DNA of 64,000 nucleotides from contig NC_056749.1 of NCBI RefSeq assembly GCF_019279795.1, positions 581,493,415-581,557,414 on the forward strand, in the 5' to 3' direction. Source of the stretch: Protopterus annectens. Taxonomy: Eukaryota; Chordata; Ceratodontiformes; Protopteridae. The position numbers and the translations under genes are program-made. This document shows, piece by piece, positions 35,549 to 47,233 of this stretch (position 1 is its first letter; the number at the start of each line of letters is the position of its first letter). The notes below the pieces were generated by a model. That model did not search any database. It was given only the letters and a program-made list of their open reading frames with translations, and was not told the DNA's origin.

Positions 35549-36070
35549 TCAGTCTCCCTGAAGTAGCCACCTCACCAGTCCTGGCTTCAAATGTGTGATC
35601 TGTCTGAGACACCCCCCCCCCCCCCGGCTACCAGACTCACATGCTTGTCTCCAAGCCTGACTGTGTATAACTGCATGCACACAAGGTACTTCATTATCAA
35701 AATTATTCCCTATAATGACATCTGCAGGGATATCGTCAAACACACCTACTTGCTTTGTTCCTTTTCCACCCTCCCAGTCAAGGAAAACCCTAGCCAAGGG
35801 TATTTGGAATAGGGTCCCTTCTAAAGCCCTGAGTGAAGTAGACTGCCCAAGCACATAGTGCTTCTCTTTAACCATTGCAGGCTTCACAATGGTTAGGTCA
35901 GAGGCTGTATCTCTCTTACCAGTGGCCTGTTTTCCAACTACTAAGATAGGATATAACCTCTTGTGGTGATTTGGTACCCTTGTTGTCTCCAGACAACTTA
36001 CTGCTGGCATTCTGATTTTCCCATTTACTGTCTCTCTCAACTTTTGTTCCCCAACTTGCCTCTCTGTCAC
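35549..36070 (-). pseudogene. protease region of the Gypsy fossil
   Basis: It has a retropepsin-like pair of blocks, LTIVKPAMV near the expected active-site strand and IPADVIIGNNF as the conserved second motif (xxDxIIGxxF). It lies between the Gag and integrase regions. Part of a broken fossil. Confidence 0.65.
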
Positions 36071-36344
36071 CTATATGCTACATGGCCCCACTAGTTACAT
36101 TTAAAACATTTAACTCTTGATCCTGGCCTTGTACCTGAACTAGTGGCTTGCCCTGCTACTGGTGGACTCTGTTAGGGCAGTTTAGGATGCCCACCATGGG
36201 TTACCTTAAACCCACGTGCAGCACTGGGTATCCCTTTCCTTGTGCAGTGATGCCCTGCTTGCTAGGTATAGGTATCCCTTTTTTCCCCAACTCATTTGTG
36301 ATATTGCATTGTCTACCTGCCAACCAGATTTTAATGTCCTCAGG

Positions 36345-37214
36345 CAAAGTGCTAAGGGCTTGTTCCCTCACCAAAAGGTCTGCCAGCCCTTCAGAAGTGG
36401 TGACCTAACACCGATTCACCCATCTATGAAAATAAGTGCTTAACTCAGCAATATATTCACACACACTTTCATCTGCATTCTGTCTATGCTCATGAAACTT
36501 TTTTCTATCAGCTTTAGGTGTTAATTTAAAACACTCTAATAAACATTTTTTAACAGTATTATAATTTAAGCAATCAGTATCAGACAATTTAGAAATAGCA
36601 GTTACAGCTTTACCATTGAGTAAGGGGGTCAGGAGCCGTACCCAGAACCCTTGGTCAACATTATACTGTTTACAAACCCTTTCAAACTTATGAATAAAAC
36701 AATCAAAATTATCACTCACTGTAAATTGTGGAGTAAATGTACTGACCTTTATTGCTTCTGAGGTTCGGTTACTCCCTTCCCTATTGCCTCCATGACCCTG
36801 GCAAAGAGTCAGCATCTCCTTTTCGTGCTACTTTTGACTCTCATTTTCTTCAGCTTCCAGGCATCTTAGTCTCACTGCTAATTCTAATGCCATCTGTTTC
36901 TCCTTTTCTTCAGCCTCCAAATGTTGCAGTCTCTCTGCTGATTCTAGTTCTAACCATTTATCCTCCAGTTCAAGTCTCTTTAACTCCAGACAGATTTTTA
37001 AGTCCTCTGAGGCAAAGTTGAACTGTCCATTTTCTGAGAATTGTCCATCCCCAAGGCTAGTTTGGTTATCCTCCTGGCTGCTGGTCTGTAATGCAGCTGT
37101 GCTCAAAGCTACAATCATTTCTGCCTTAGTCAGGTTGGCATGCACCGGTATTTTAGCCTGGCACATCTCAGCCAACTGGCTCCTTGTCAGTTTCTCATAC
37201 TCCTCTGCTGACAT
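36345..37214 (-). pseudogene. Gag region with SCAN-like block (Gypsy fossil)
   Basis: The N-terminal part (MSAEEYEKLTRSQLAEMCQA) is followed by a Glu/Lys-rich coiled-coil-like stretch and then the capsid-like part (FECFKL-type helices, CEYIAELSTYFHRWVNRC). At 36345-36400 the minus strand encodes LADLLVREQALSTLPEDI, which matches the LLVxEQFLxxLP core of SCAN domains. Part of a broken fossil. Confidence 0.75.
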
Positions 37215-37767
37215 TCTTGCCTGCTCTCCCTGACTAACTAAACTAACAAAAAAAAAATAAAACTATTGTGATAAGAAACTCTGAATTTTCACTCTGTAGC
37301 TGATTGAGAGAATAAACACCTTCTTTAGTGACCACTGTTTACAGGCTACAGGAGTTCAATATCCACATCACTGAATCCCAATATGTGGATATCCCACCAC
37401 TGCCAACCAATAACTGATGCCCCACCACTGGACCAGTAATCAGGGAGCCTCAATCCTCACCACTGGCACCAGTGGTGGACATACATTGAGAGGATGACAA
37501 GGTACACACACAGTATTTCCAGATGCAGCTTTCTGCATCAAGTGCAATTTCCCTTAAAAGCACACAGAGACCACAGTCAGTCCAGGGCTGGTTTCTCCCT
37601 CTTTCTCCAAATCCTCAATAAGACTCCCCCCCCCCCCCCCCCGGCACAGCTATAGAGTTGAGATCTCAGCTGAGTGGGCAACCAAGGCATCCAGCACCAT
37701 CTCTTTCCAACCAGTGCTTTGTATCCCTGCCCAAGTAGCTGACACACACACTGTTTGAGGTTTAATT

Positions 37768-37836
<69 letters not shown>

Positions 37837-37977
37837 GAAAGGCTGGTGCAAGTTTACTAGCTATGCCCCCTTTTGCCCAGACTATAAAATAGTTATCACT
37901 GCCACCAGCCTACCACTTATCAGCTACTTTAAGGCCCTTAACAAAGGGTGTCCAGTCTTACTGTGTAATGTTACTAT

Positions 37978-38477
37978 GCAGACCGTCTCAAGGCCCTAGC
38001 CCTGTATTCTGTCTCCTACAGCCTTTGAGGGGAGATATTTGCCTGGTATACAGGGCATTATCAGACCCTACTTTGATGGACCTCCTCCATCTCCACAAAA
38101 CAAACAGCACCAGGATTACCCATTCTAAAGACTTAAACCTTGCCTGTGATATAAATAGGACCTGCTGGAGAGATAGGTTTGTATCCCAGAGACTACCCCA
38201 TCTATGGAACAGGCTCCACATCCATGTGAAGCAGAGTTCCTCCCTAACCCAATTCAAGTGCAACTTGGACAATTGGATGAGAAATCAGAAATTCATCTCT
38301 TGTTTAGCACCTATGTCTCTAATGACAGAGGTAACCTGTAAATGGTTAATCTCCCAGGCCAATGCTTACACTTATAAGAGGTATGAGAACTTGTCAGAGA
38401 TTTGGGATGAATGGCTAGGCATAAAAAGGCTCTTGTGGACATTAGCCTAGTAAAAACCTATGAACCTATGAACCTAT
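37978..38477 (+). mobile_element. CR1 LINE, short 5'-truncated copy in the LTR
   Basis: 500 bp. It encodes the C-terminal blocks CLVYRALSDPTLMDLLHLHK and HSKDLNLACDINRTCWRDRF, ending in repeated CCTATGAA units. It is the same family as copy B rather than A/C judging by residues (DPTLMDLLH). Its borders come from the sister LTR. Confidence 0.85.
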
Positions 38478-38704
38478 AATTTAAATAGGAGTTTAACCAA
38501 GAGCAATGCAATTAGGAGTGCCTTACACAGTGTCACCAAATAAATATGCAAGTACTACCAGAACTTAAATATCTCTACACAGATCAGCCACAATGAAAGG
38601 TTTAAATATATTTCATAGGTTCATAGGTTGGTACTAGGCTATCGGTCCTAGGGCCTATACAAGCCTAGCCATAACAATTCCCTGGCTATTTCTTCCCACA
38701 ATAT

Positions 38705-41465
38705 TTACTTCCCTGGACCCCTGTCTAGCAGGGCAACGGAGGTGATCCCCAGGGTGAATTTCCTATCTCCCATCCAGTCATCAAGGTTACTTTTGAAGAG
38801 TGCCAAAGAGGCACTCTGCTTGACATGTATGGGCAGTCTAATCCATAGTCTGGGGAGTCTTTGGGTCAGGAACCTATCCCTCCAGCATGTTTTGTTCATT
38901 GTGAATACAAGGTTTAGATCCCTGGAGCATATGGCTCTACGGGATTGGGATTTCTTTAAGTGTAGCATGTCCAGCAGTTTTGGGTTTGACATGGCCCTGT
39001 ATGTTAAGCAGAGATCGCCTCTGAGTAGATGATATGTGACAGAGTATAGCTGGAGGTTTTTTAAATGGTCAGCATAGGGCATCTGCTTTAGGCCTGTGAT
39101 CCTTTTAGTGAGGTATTTCTGTGGCCTTTCCAGTTGTTGCAGATGTCTTGAGAGGTACATACCAAATGGGGTGTTGTATTCTATAATGGGTCTAATGAGG
39201 GATGAGTACAGTGGGACAATGACCTCTTTTTTTCTGGATGAAAAGCCTTTAGTGATGAGGTGTGCTACATAGAAGGATTTCCTGACTGTTGTGGTGATGT
39301 GGTTATTAAAGGTGAGACCACTGTCCACATGTGTCCCTATGTCTTTTATCACACTTTCAGTGTTTAGTGTACTGCCTCCTATGTGGTAATTCATGGGTAC
39401 ATGTTTTTTCCCAAAGGGGATAACTATACATTTCTTGGCATTGAACTTGAGCCCATGGCTCTGGCACCAAGCATCTGTTTCTGTAAGGCCCTTTTAAAAA
39501 ATATCCATATCATTTGGGGATTCAATAATGGCTCCCAGCTTACAGTCATCTGCAAACTTTGTTAGCCAGAGTACCTTAGTGCTGGCTTGTACTTCAGTGA
39601 AGTAGATGCCAAACAAGAGTGGTCCCAGGACTGACCCCTGAGGTACTCCACTTGTCACTTGTCTGGAGCTGGATTTGGAGTCCACTACTTTTACAGTGTG
39701 GGTTCTGTCAGTAAGCCAGTTGGCAACCCATCGAGTGACGTAGGGATTAATGCCCAGCTTAGTACGTTTATCTATGATTCCAGAGTGGGGGATGGTGTTG
39801 AAGGCCTTGGCAAAGTCCAGATAGGCTGTGTAGACTGCCTTACCCTTGTCCACAGCTCTGGAGACTGATTTGAAGAAGTCAATCAGATTCAGGAGACAAG
39901 ATCGGCCCTTCACGAACCCAAACTGGGTGGGGTCCAGTGTTTGAAGGTTGCCACTGTTTTTGTTTATAAGTTCCATAATACGTTCCATGTCCTTGCAGAT
40001 CAGGCTCATCAGACTGATGGGGCAGTAGTTCCTGGGATCCAAGGTGGAGCCCCCCTTGTGGAGTAGGATAACTGTAGCTGTGTGCCACTCAGTGGGCACA
40101 AAGCCTGAGGTGAGCCTATGATTAAACATGACACTTAGGTGAGGTACCAGTTAATTTTGTAGTTCATGTAGTACACAGCCCGGGATGTTGTCTGGTCACA
40201 TGGATGCTGTATTCTTAGCTTTGGAGAGTGTGTTTTTTACCTGTGTGGCCGTTATTGCCGGAATTTGGCATTTTTTCGGTATTGAGATGAGCCACTTAGG
40301 GGGTGGGGGGTGAAGTTGGCACTGAATCGATCTGCCAGGATATTGGCAATATCCTTGGGATCAGTATATTTAATGCCATTCTGTTGTAGCTCAGAGCAGA
40401 TCTGAGCATTGCCATTTAGATTCTTGACATAGTTATAGAATGCCTTGTGGTTGTCTTTGGAATCTTTGGCAATTTTATTTTCATAACTAGCTTTGGAGGA
40501 TTTTATGAGGGATCTCAGCTTTTTACTGAGGCTGGTAAGGGAGTTTTTTTGCATCCTGGGATTTTCCTCTTTTCTGCAACAGTTTCTTCCTTTTGTTGTA
40601 AAGTTTGTTTATGACAGGGGACCACCAGATTGGCTTCCTTTTTTGGAGGAGAGTGTCTTGGTTCTATTTGGGATGGCATGATTCATGCACAAGTGGATGT
40701 GCTCATACAGTGCCTTAGTGTAGGATTCAGCAGTCAAACTTTCATTTCCTGTCTGCATGGGTGCCATGAAGTTTGTCACTTTTGACTTGAGTAAGATGAA
40801 GTTGGCTTTGGATAAGTTTTGTATGGAAATTTCCTTACTGGGGGGTGGGGGAGGGATGTGGATGTCAAGAATGATTAGCTTATGGTCAGACCTGACCAAC
40901 GAGGGGTGACCAGAAGTGTGGAGCATCAATTTCCCATGTTGGTAATGACCAGGTCTAGGATACTGAAGCCCCTGGTGGGACTATGGATTAGGTGATCCAG
41001 GGCATGAGAATTTATGAATTCCAAGAACTGTTGGGCAAAGGTGTTGGTACATGAGTAGTTTTCCCAGTTAATAGTAGGGTAGTTGAAATCACCCAGTATT
41101 AGGGTGTTTGGCTGTATCTTACTATTTTCCAGTATGTTTAGAAAGGTGCAGTGAGAATCTTGGGCCATGATGTGGGATCTGTAGCAAGCTACAATTTGGA
41201 TTGCAGTCTTACCTAGTGTTAGTTGCAACTGGAGAATTTCAGATGCATCATTGTGTTGGGCAACTAGCCTGGTGGTGTGAATATCCTTGGTGAATATGGA
41301 CACTCCTCCACCTTTAGTGTTTCTGTCCTGGTTTGGTGGCTGAAAAGTATGGTAAGAGTTGTAGCCTGGTATTGCAGGGGTGCTCTCTAGAGCCTTGAAC
41401 CAGGTCTCAGTTACTGCACAGATATCAATGTTCTCCATTTTTAGGAGTGCCTCAAGAGAGTTCAT
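38705..41465 (-). pseudogene. CR1 endonuclease and reverse transcriptase (copy C)
   Basis: Endonuclease at 41465-40609: AVTETWFKALEST, ILGDFNYPTINWENYS, LVRSDHKLIILDIH (the Ser-Asp-His end of APE enzymes). Linker at 40554-40252. RT at 40129-39494: EWHTATVILLHKGG, PTQFGFVKGRSCLLNLID, YLDFAKAFNTIPHSGIID, SGVPQGSVLGPLLFG, KFADDCKLGA with the catalytic FADD intact. C-terminal part at 39394-38705 in one frame (DSGLTFNNHITTTV, LIRPIIEYNTPFGMYLSRH). Only a handful of breaks separate these pieces, the fewest of any CR1 copy here. Confidence 0.88.
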
Positions 41466-41646
41466 TTTGAGGTTTAGACTTCTAGCAGAGTAGCATTACC
41501 TTTATATTTTGCATGCTTGTACCTGTTATGGTTGTGGTTTTGTCCTTTGAACTTTGCCTAAAAAAAGGCAGTATAGTGGTGGCAAGAGCCTTAGCCAGTA
41601 ACCTGAATCCGAGGGGCAACAGGTGCAGACCATCTCTGGCAAAGCA

Positions 41647-42456
41647 TCATGGTCTGTCAATCATGTCATCCCAGGCAGACAGATACTGGATCCCCTTTGA
41701 ATGACACCAGAAGCTTAGCAAATTTTTGAAGTCAATCATTTTATCCTTATACTGTGGTGTCATTCTGGGTGAAGGCAGGATGCTACTCAGAGCTAGGGTC
41801 ATACCTGCCTGGGCCACATGATCTGAGAGCTCTTCTATGTCTCTTTTCATGTAGTCAAGGGAGGTACGTCTCAAGTCATTTACTCCAACATGAACAATGA
41901 CAGAGTCATATTTGTACTTGTTGTGGAGTGACTTGAGTGCATGCATTATGTGGTGGATCCTGACACCTGACAGGGAGCTGACTGCAGTTTTCTCCTTGTT
42001 CAGACTGGTGAGTGGGACATCAGTGTGCCTGACTATAGAGTCACCTATGACTAAAGTGTTGGGTACATTGTCTTGCCTTAGGGGCTGTTGTTGGATGGCA
42101 CATTGGTGTTGTGAGCTATGTGACACTTTGGTTGTGATTGGTGCTTGTTTGCGTTTCAGCTTCTGAGGTCCTTGTTGCTTTGGCAGGATACTGCTAAGGG
42201 CCTCCACATATGAGGGTTTAGTGTTGCTATGTGAGGGTGTTGGTGGTGTGGGTGTAGAAGGGTTATGTGTTTCTTGAGGTGTAGTGCGGGTGTTAACCTT
42301 CTCCTCTTGACTGTCTAGCACAATCTTGGGTGGAGAGAACTTTGCTTCCAGTTTGGCTATATAAGTGCATCTCTCACAGGTTGTAATGTTGGGTGGTAGG
42401 AGGAGAGGGTTGTCTGTGTACATGAGGCAATTGCTGCATTGCCCCAGTTTGCCCAG
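41647..42456 (-). pseudogene. CR1 zinc ribbon and SGNH-esterase (copy C)
   Basis: The ribbon is CSNC, 16 residues, CERC. The first Met used here (42423) lies inside the ribbon, because the copy is 5'-truncated. After a Thr/Pro-rich linker comes the esterase with VIGDSIVRHTD (GDS nucleophile block intact) and VHVGVNDLRR (GxND intact). A stop (probably CGA to TGA) cuts the frame just before ARDGLHLSP; the Asp/His block follows in the same frame. The catalytic set Ser, Gly/Asn, Asp/His is therefore all present in the DNA. Confidence 0.85.
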
Positions 42457-44301
42457 ATAATAAATAATAAGAGGACAAGAAAATACTCAGTATATATTCA
42501 TAGTGACATAAGAGTTCAAAACCACAGGACATATTTAAAACAACATTGCAGGGCAGTCTGAAATAAATAAAGAAAAACATCTAAACTATGCTTCGCTATA
42601 CTCTTGACTGAATCTAAGAGAATTACTACACCCTAGTTAACTTACTTACAGAGCAGGGCAGATGTGATGAATGGATCTTCTAGTTGTTGTCAGGTCAAAG
42701 ACAGAATACAGAATGCTCTCTCTCTCTCTCTCTCTCTGTAAGAGACTTCTTAAATTAATATCTCAAATATTACTGCTGGGCTAGCTTGCAGAATGACATT
42801 ATTTCTTGTCATCTGACTCCTAGTTCCCAGGCTCAAAACAACCATTGATGGCAGCTGGTAGCATTTAGCATCTACCTATTGAAAAAACATAGACCACAGA
42901 TCTTTTGGCAGATGGTGGATGTCATAAAACAATTTACATTCCTCCACACAATTAAAAACAATACAGATAGCTCCCTGGTATAGACATTGTGTCTCTTGCT
43001 GCACTGAAACTGAAGGATAACATCTTTTTATGGCCTAGCCATAACGTAATTTAATTTCAGCTATTTTTCTGAAGTTAACCTCCTGTATTCCAGTTTCCAC
43101 CATTAAAATATACATTAAAACAGTTACAACAGTGCATGTAACATTTCTGTTCAAATAGTAGGGCATGTTGTGGTTACATTTTAAGCACAAGCACTTTATA
43201 ACATATCTTTTCAACACACATGCCTGTACAAACCTAGTTTGATTTACACATAATATACAGTTCTAATACATTTGTAACACAAGCATCCTATATGAATTAT
43301 ATTGATATTCACAAATGGCATATAATTATTTACAAAATTCCAGATAGCTGGGCTGGCAGTATCCCCTTTCATGACAGTTACTATTATGCAAGAAGCCCAG
43401 AATTTCCAGACAGAAAATATTTAAAAAATACTGAGAGAAATTAGGGAAAGAAAAGTACTTGCACAAGGATAAACATTCAAAAGCTTCAAATACAAATGTG
43501 TATTCATTAATACAAAAGATATGCTGTGGAGTCAGAGGCCAGTGAGTTCCCATAGGAAAGAGGAATGGATGATGCAGGATGCAACCGACCAGAATATGTC
43601 ACAGGAAGATGCTCTGGAACTTTATGTAGAATGCCCACAAAAAACAGAGTACAAAGAATGTTCCCGCGATTCAGAAGAAAATGATCCAAGGGAAGAGGTA
43701 ATTAATTTAACAGAGATGGGCAGACATATTAAGATTGAAGTAGGAAATACATTATAGAAAGTCAATAAGACCCAAAATGTTAGCAGTCCAATAAAACTGA
43801 TGAACATAGTAATCAAGACTATTAACAGAAATTCATGCTATATAACAGAAGTAAATAAGATATATTACTGTGCATCTAAATTAATAACAGATAAAGTCTT
43901 ACCACAAAAATGCAGAGCGGTAAGGGATAAAAAGGGAAGAAATCAAATTCCATCATGGAAACATTGAATAAAGAAAACTATAACGCAATTAAGACAAGTG
44001 TCACTGTTAGAAGAGTAGAGAAGAGGAAACAGATCAACAAAAATACTTAGAAAAATACACACCATAAAAGTTACACACTGTATCAGAGCAAACCAAGACC
44101 TATCAGACATTATTCCAGATAATAAACTAAAGATATCAGCACAAGCAGAAAAATTTAAAAGATATGCAGATAAACATAAAAGAGAAGTACAAAATAAACA
44201 ATTCATTGATGACCCAAAAAAGTTTTATAGAGAATTTGGAAACAAAGCAAAAGGAATAGAAACACCACCTAAAAAGAAAAAAATAGACACATTTTGGAGA
44301 A

Positions 44302-44375
<74 letters not shown>

Positions 44376-44479
44376 ACTCTGTGGAACATAACAAAAAAGA
44401 TGCTGAATAGATAGAAGAAGTAAAACAAACAGTAAGAAGTTCAAATGGCAGGACATGAAATGTGATGCAGTACTGGCCA

Positions 44480-45700
44480 GAGAAATTGAAACGAAATTAA
44501 GAAAATCTCCTAATTGGAACACCCCAGGCCCAGATGCAGAACATAACTTCTGGCTAAATGTATTAACATCTTTACACAATGATTAACTCTGAGTAAGAGC
44601 TACTTATATCTGCATCCTAAACAGACACCAACCTGGTTAACAACAGGAAAAATAACACTCCTCCTTAAGATCGAACCTGTAAGTTATCCTAAAAAAACAT
44701 ATAATGATAATGCCTTCTAATTATGTATAAACTATATACTGAAACTGATGCCGCCATAGTTTATAGTCCTTTAGAAGAAAACTCAATCATGGTAACAGAA
44801 CAAAAGGGTAACAAAAGAAAGTCGTATGGAACAAAGGATCATTTGTTGTTTAATACAGTCATAATGGAGAACAGTAAAAAGGGGAAGAATCTAAGCATGG
44901 CATAGATAGATTACAAAAAAAGCATTTGACAGCATCCCAAATTCATGGATAAAGGAGTTCTTACAGATGTATAAGATACACCCTACATTGATCAACTACA
45001 TTACAGTGACCATGAAACAGTGGCAAACCACTCTGTAGCTAAGCCATGATAAAGGAAAAATTATTATCCCAGCAATATAAATTCAAAGGGGGATATTCCA
45101 AGATGACTCTGCTACCCTTGATTTTTTTGTCCTGCCCTTAAGCCATTAAGCTGTCTACTTAAAAGCTTCACAAAAAAAAAAGGTCACAGTTACAATCTGG
45201 GTCCCAGAAAACAACTAGTTGTAAAGACTTCTCTTCTTCTTTTTGTGGATTATTTAAAACGGTATAGTTCACAAAATGAGAAGCTGAAAGCACAACTATA
45301 AATGGTTAAAACTTTCACAAATAATATAAAAATGTCATTCAGTCTTGATAAATGTGCAAAAGCAACGTTTAAAGCAGGAAAACTACAGCACCAAGAAAAT
45401 ATCAATATGGGACAGGAATGTGATATTAAGGAAGTTGAGCAGCAGGGGGTGTATAAATACTTTGGAAATCATGAAGGATCAACAATTCAACATGAAGAAA
45501 TGTGAAAAAAACTCAGTACAGAATATTTCAGAAGACTAAAATTAATACTGAAAACAGCCCTGACATCTAGGAACAAAGTCCAAGCTATAAACCAATTTGC
45601 TCTTCCTGTTCTAACTTACAGATTTGAGATGAGTGGACCAAAAAGTTATTAGATCAGTTGGACAGGAAAACAAGAAAAATGATTTATGCGTATCAGATGA
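44480..45700 (+). pseudogene. R4-like reverse transcriptase
   Basis: The pieces in order are TPGPDAEHNFWLN, the YGTKDHLLFNTVI block at 44815-44850, IDYKKSIDSIPNSWIKEFLQ (canonical DYKKAFDSxPHSW), an IQRGIFQ-type block near 45080, then SFSLDKCAKATFKAGKL and QGVYKYFGNHEGS (canonical YKYLG). The catalytic FxDD block is not clear. Many stops and frameshifts are present. Confidence 0.7.
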
Positions 45701-46038
45701 TATATAAAAATCAGTGTACATACCAAGATTATATATTCATTGTTATGAAGGAACTACGGCTTACTTGAAATTGATTACATGCATAGATCAGCATGTGTTG
45801 GACTCCATACTTATCTGCTGACTTCACCACATCCAAACATCGTGATAGTTTTAAAACATTAGAAAAGTAAATCTAAGATGATTTCCCTGCTTAGTTTGGC
45901 AGAAGCATGTTGGTGTCAAGTAGGAATGGAAATCAAATCAGAAGTAGATAAAAATCAGGCAGCAAGTGAATGTAACAAAAAAACAAATGAAAGAATATAA
46001 GAAGAAGGATCAGATGATACAGCAAGAAATGTGTAAAA

Positions 46039-46100
<62 letters not shown>

Positions 46101-46296
46101 CATGTACAGAAAACGCCTGGAACAACGTCATGTCAATCCGGATGTGATGCAGGAATGTTTAAGAAGAGTTGAATTTAAGCCAAAAGATGAAAGGTTATCA
46201 TTGACATCCTAGGATCGTGGACTACATACACATTGGTTTACAAAGTCTATTGAACATGTAGGAGAAACAGACAAGTACAAGTTCTGTAAAACAGAA

Positions 46297-46740
46297 ATGG
46301 ACACAGTTGCAGATCTTGTTGCTGGGCATGATATACTAATGACAGAAGGCATGTATACCAAAAAGCATAACAATGTGGCAAGAATGTTGCATTGGGAGTT
46401 GTGCAAACATAGTAAAGTAGCTGAGAAGCATTGGAATCATGAACCACAAAACATTATAGAAAATAAAGAAGTTTATATCACATGGAGCCACCCATTAATA
46501 ACAGCTCAGTCAATAGATGCAAGAAAACCAGATATAGTAGTCCATGAAAAGATGACAAAAGTAGCATTGATCATTGAAATGTTTACACCCAGTGATTACA
46601 GTGTCGTATGTACAGAGAGACACAAAGTAAAAAAATACCAGGCTTTGCAGGCAGAAATGAGGACAATGAGGAAGAAGGATACCTAGACAGTTCCAATAGT
46701 AGCAGGAGCAACATGTCGCACAAAAAATGAATTTACATTT
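46297..46740 (+). pseudogene. R4-like C-terminal restriction-like endonuclease
   Basis: A 129-residue frame has HNNVARMLHWELCKH, then PDIVV...ALIIE with the PD and later acidic/Lys positions of the PD-(D/E)xK fold, and VKKYQALQAEMRTM at the end. In R2/R4-type LINEs this domain nicks the target site. The upstream CCHC part is not seen. The frame is the best preserved piece of this element. Confidence 0.75.
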
Positions 46741-46915
46741 GTCTTTAGATGTGCTACCAATACAAGTAACTCCATAAGCAGTTTTGGTTAACATCTAAAA
46801 TTGAAACAATTCTAATTTAATGAACATTAATCATACTTTATCGTAGGAATGTGGTCCATTTCTGTCATGGTACTGGAAGTCCAAAAGACTTTGAGAAATT
46901 AACCCTGCATATTCA

Positions 46916-46916
46916 T

Positions 46917-46975
<59 letters not shown>

Positions 46976-47000
46976 TATATACACACACACACATATATAT
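46916..47000. repeat. compound (CA)n(TA)n(CA)n microsatellite
   Basis: CA and TA tracts alternate, ending in TATATATAG. A further TATATATGTG and a long (TG)n tract begin at 47161 after a 160-bp insert. Confidence 0.95.
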
Positions 47001-47162
47001 AGCTCCAATCAATATGTTAATCTCACAACAGCAAATGCACACTAGCATTCGCTGTTGTGGGTTTGACATATTTCGAATCGCCATTATGCAACTTTGAAAA
47101 CTTCCTTTCGACATTCAAAGTTCACAAAATGGCATTCGAAATTTTCAGTGTAAACCTAACTA
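47001..47162. repeat. small hairpin-bearing sequence between microsatellites
   Basis: CACAACAGCAAATGC (47023-47037) pairs with GCATTCGCTGTTGTG (47045-47059) at 14 of 15 positions, with a 7-base loop. The rest has TTCGAA-type motifs reminiscent of the 9-bp-TSD family, but I could not find matching ends. Confidence 0.4.
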
Positions 47163-47167
47163 TATAT

Positions 47168-47168
47168 A

Positions 47169-47230
<62 letters not shown>
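47168..47230. repeat. (TG)n microsatellite
   Basis: Nearly pure TG repeat of about 60 bp. Confidence 0.95.

Positions 47231-47233
<3 letters not shown>

Larger units (their letters stand above)
38614..42456 (-). mobile_element. CR1-clade LINE, copy C, the most complete copy
   Basis: 3.84 kb with both borders fixed by the sister LTR. On the minus strand it begins inside the zinc ribbon (CTGGGCAAACTGGGGCAATG) and ends in a CCTATGAA-type tail at 38614. It has no obvious target duplication, as usual for CR1. Ribbon, esterase, endonuclease and RT are all present in long open pieces. It is very similar to copy A and is the best reference for the family in this window. It inserted after the Gypsy did. 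Confidence 0.92.
32310..43376 (-). mobile_element. Ty3/Gypsy LTR retrotransposon fossil, SCAN-like Gag
   Basis: A broken copy on the minus strand. It has two LTRs (32310-33886 and 37415-43376, the latter enlarged by two CR1 insertions), a polypurine tract next to the 3' LTR, and recognisable gag, protease and integrase regions in that order; the rest of pol was not recognised. The Gag has a SCAN-like block, a feature known from Gmr1-like Gypsy elements, from which the vertebrate SCAN domain arose. The LTRs begin TGTCA and end CA on the coding strand. By eye they differ by roughly 5-10%, unevenly, so the insertion is not recent. The copy has several breaks. It landed in an R4/Dong LINE; the 5-bp flanks TTATT and TTACT match at 4 of 5 only if one extra base is counted at each end. 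Confidence 0.85.
37415..43376 (-). repeat. 5' LTR of the Gypsy fossil, with two CR1 insertions inside
   Basis: LTR sequence is seen at 37415-37977, 38478-38613 and 42457-43376. The gaps are CR1 insertions. The intact sister LTR at 32310-33886 serves as the empty-site reference for both. Without the insertions it would be about 1.6 kb. It contains a CA array (37771-37832) and a (CT)n tract at 42717-42737 that is not expanded in the sister LTR. Confidence 0.88.
43377..46800 (+). mobile_element. R4/Dong-type LINE with restriction-like endonuclease
   Basis: This downstream part resumes on the right of the Gypsy. It contains an N-terminal region, an RT (44480-45700) and a C-terminal endonuclease (46297-46740). 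The RT block YGTKDHLLFNTVIMENSKKG and the endonuclease block ARKPDIVVHEKMTKVALIIE are typical of R4/Dong/Rex6-type LINEs, which have no APE domain. Two (TA)n arrays have grown inside it (44305-44372, 46039-46097). It was already present when the Gypsy inserted. Confidence 0.72.

Noticed and set aside
36345-37214. Host SCAN zinc-finger gene
   Set aside because: It is followed by protease and integrase regions and enclosed by matching LTRs, so it is a Gypsy Gag.
37381-37414. Primer-binding site next to the Gypsy 5' LTR
   Set aside because: I could not match the sequence after the LTR to a tRNA 3' end with confidence.
43521-43757. Host gene encoding an acidic 78-residue protein
   Set aside because: It lies in the N-terminal part of the R4-like LINE and shows no independent gene signals.
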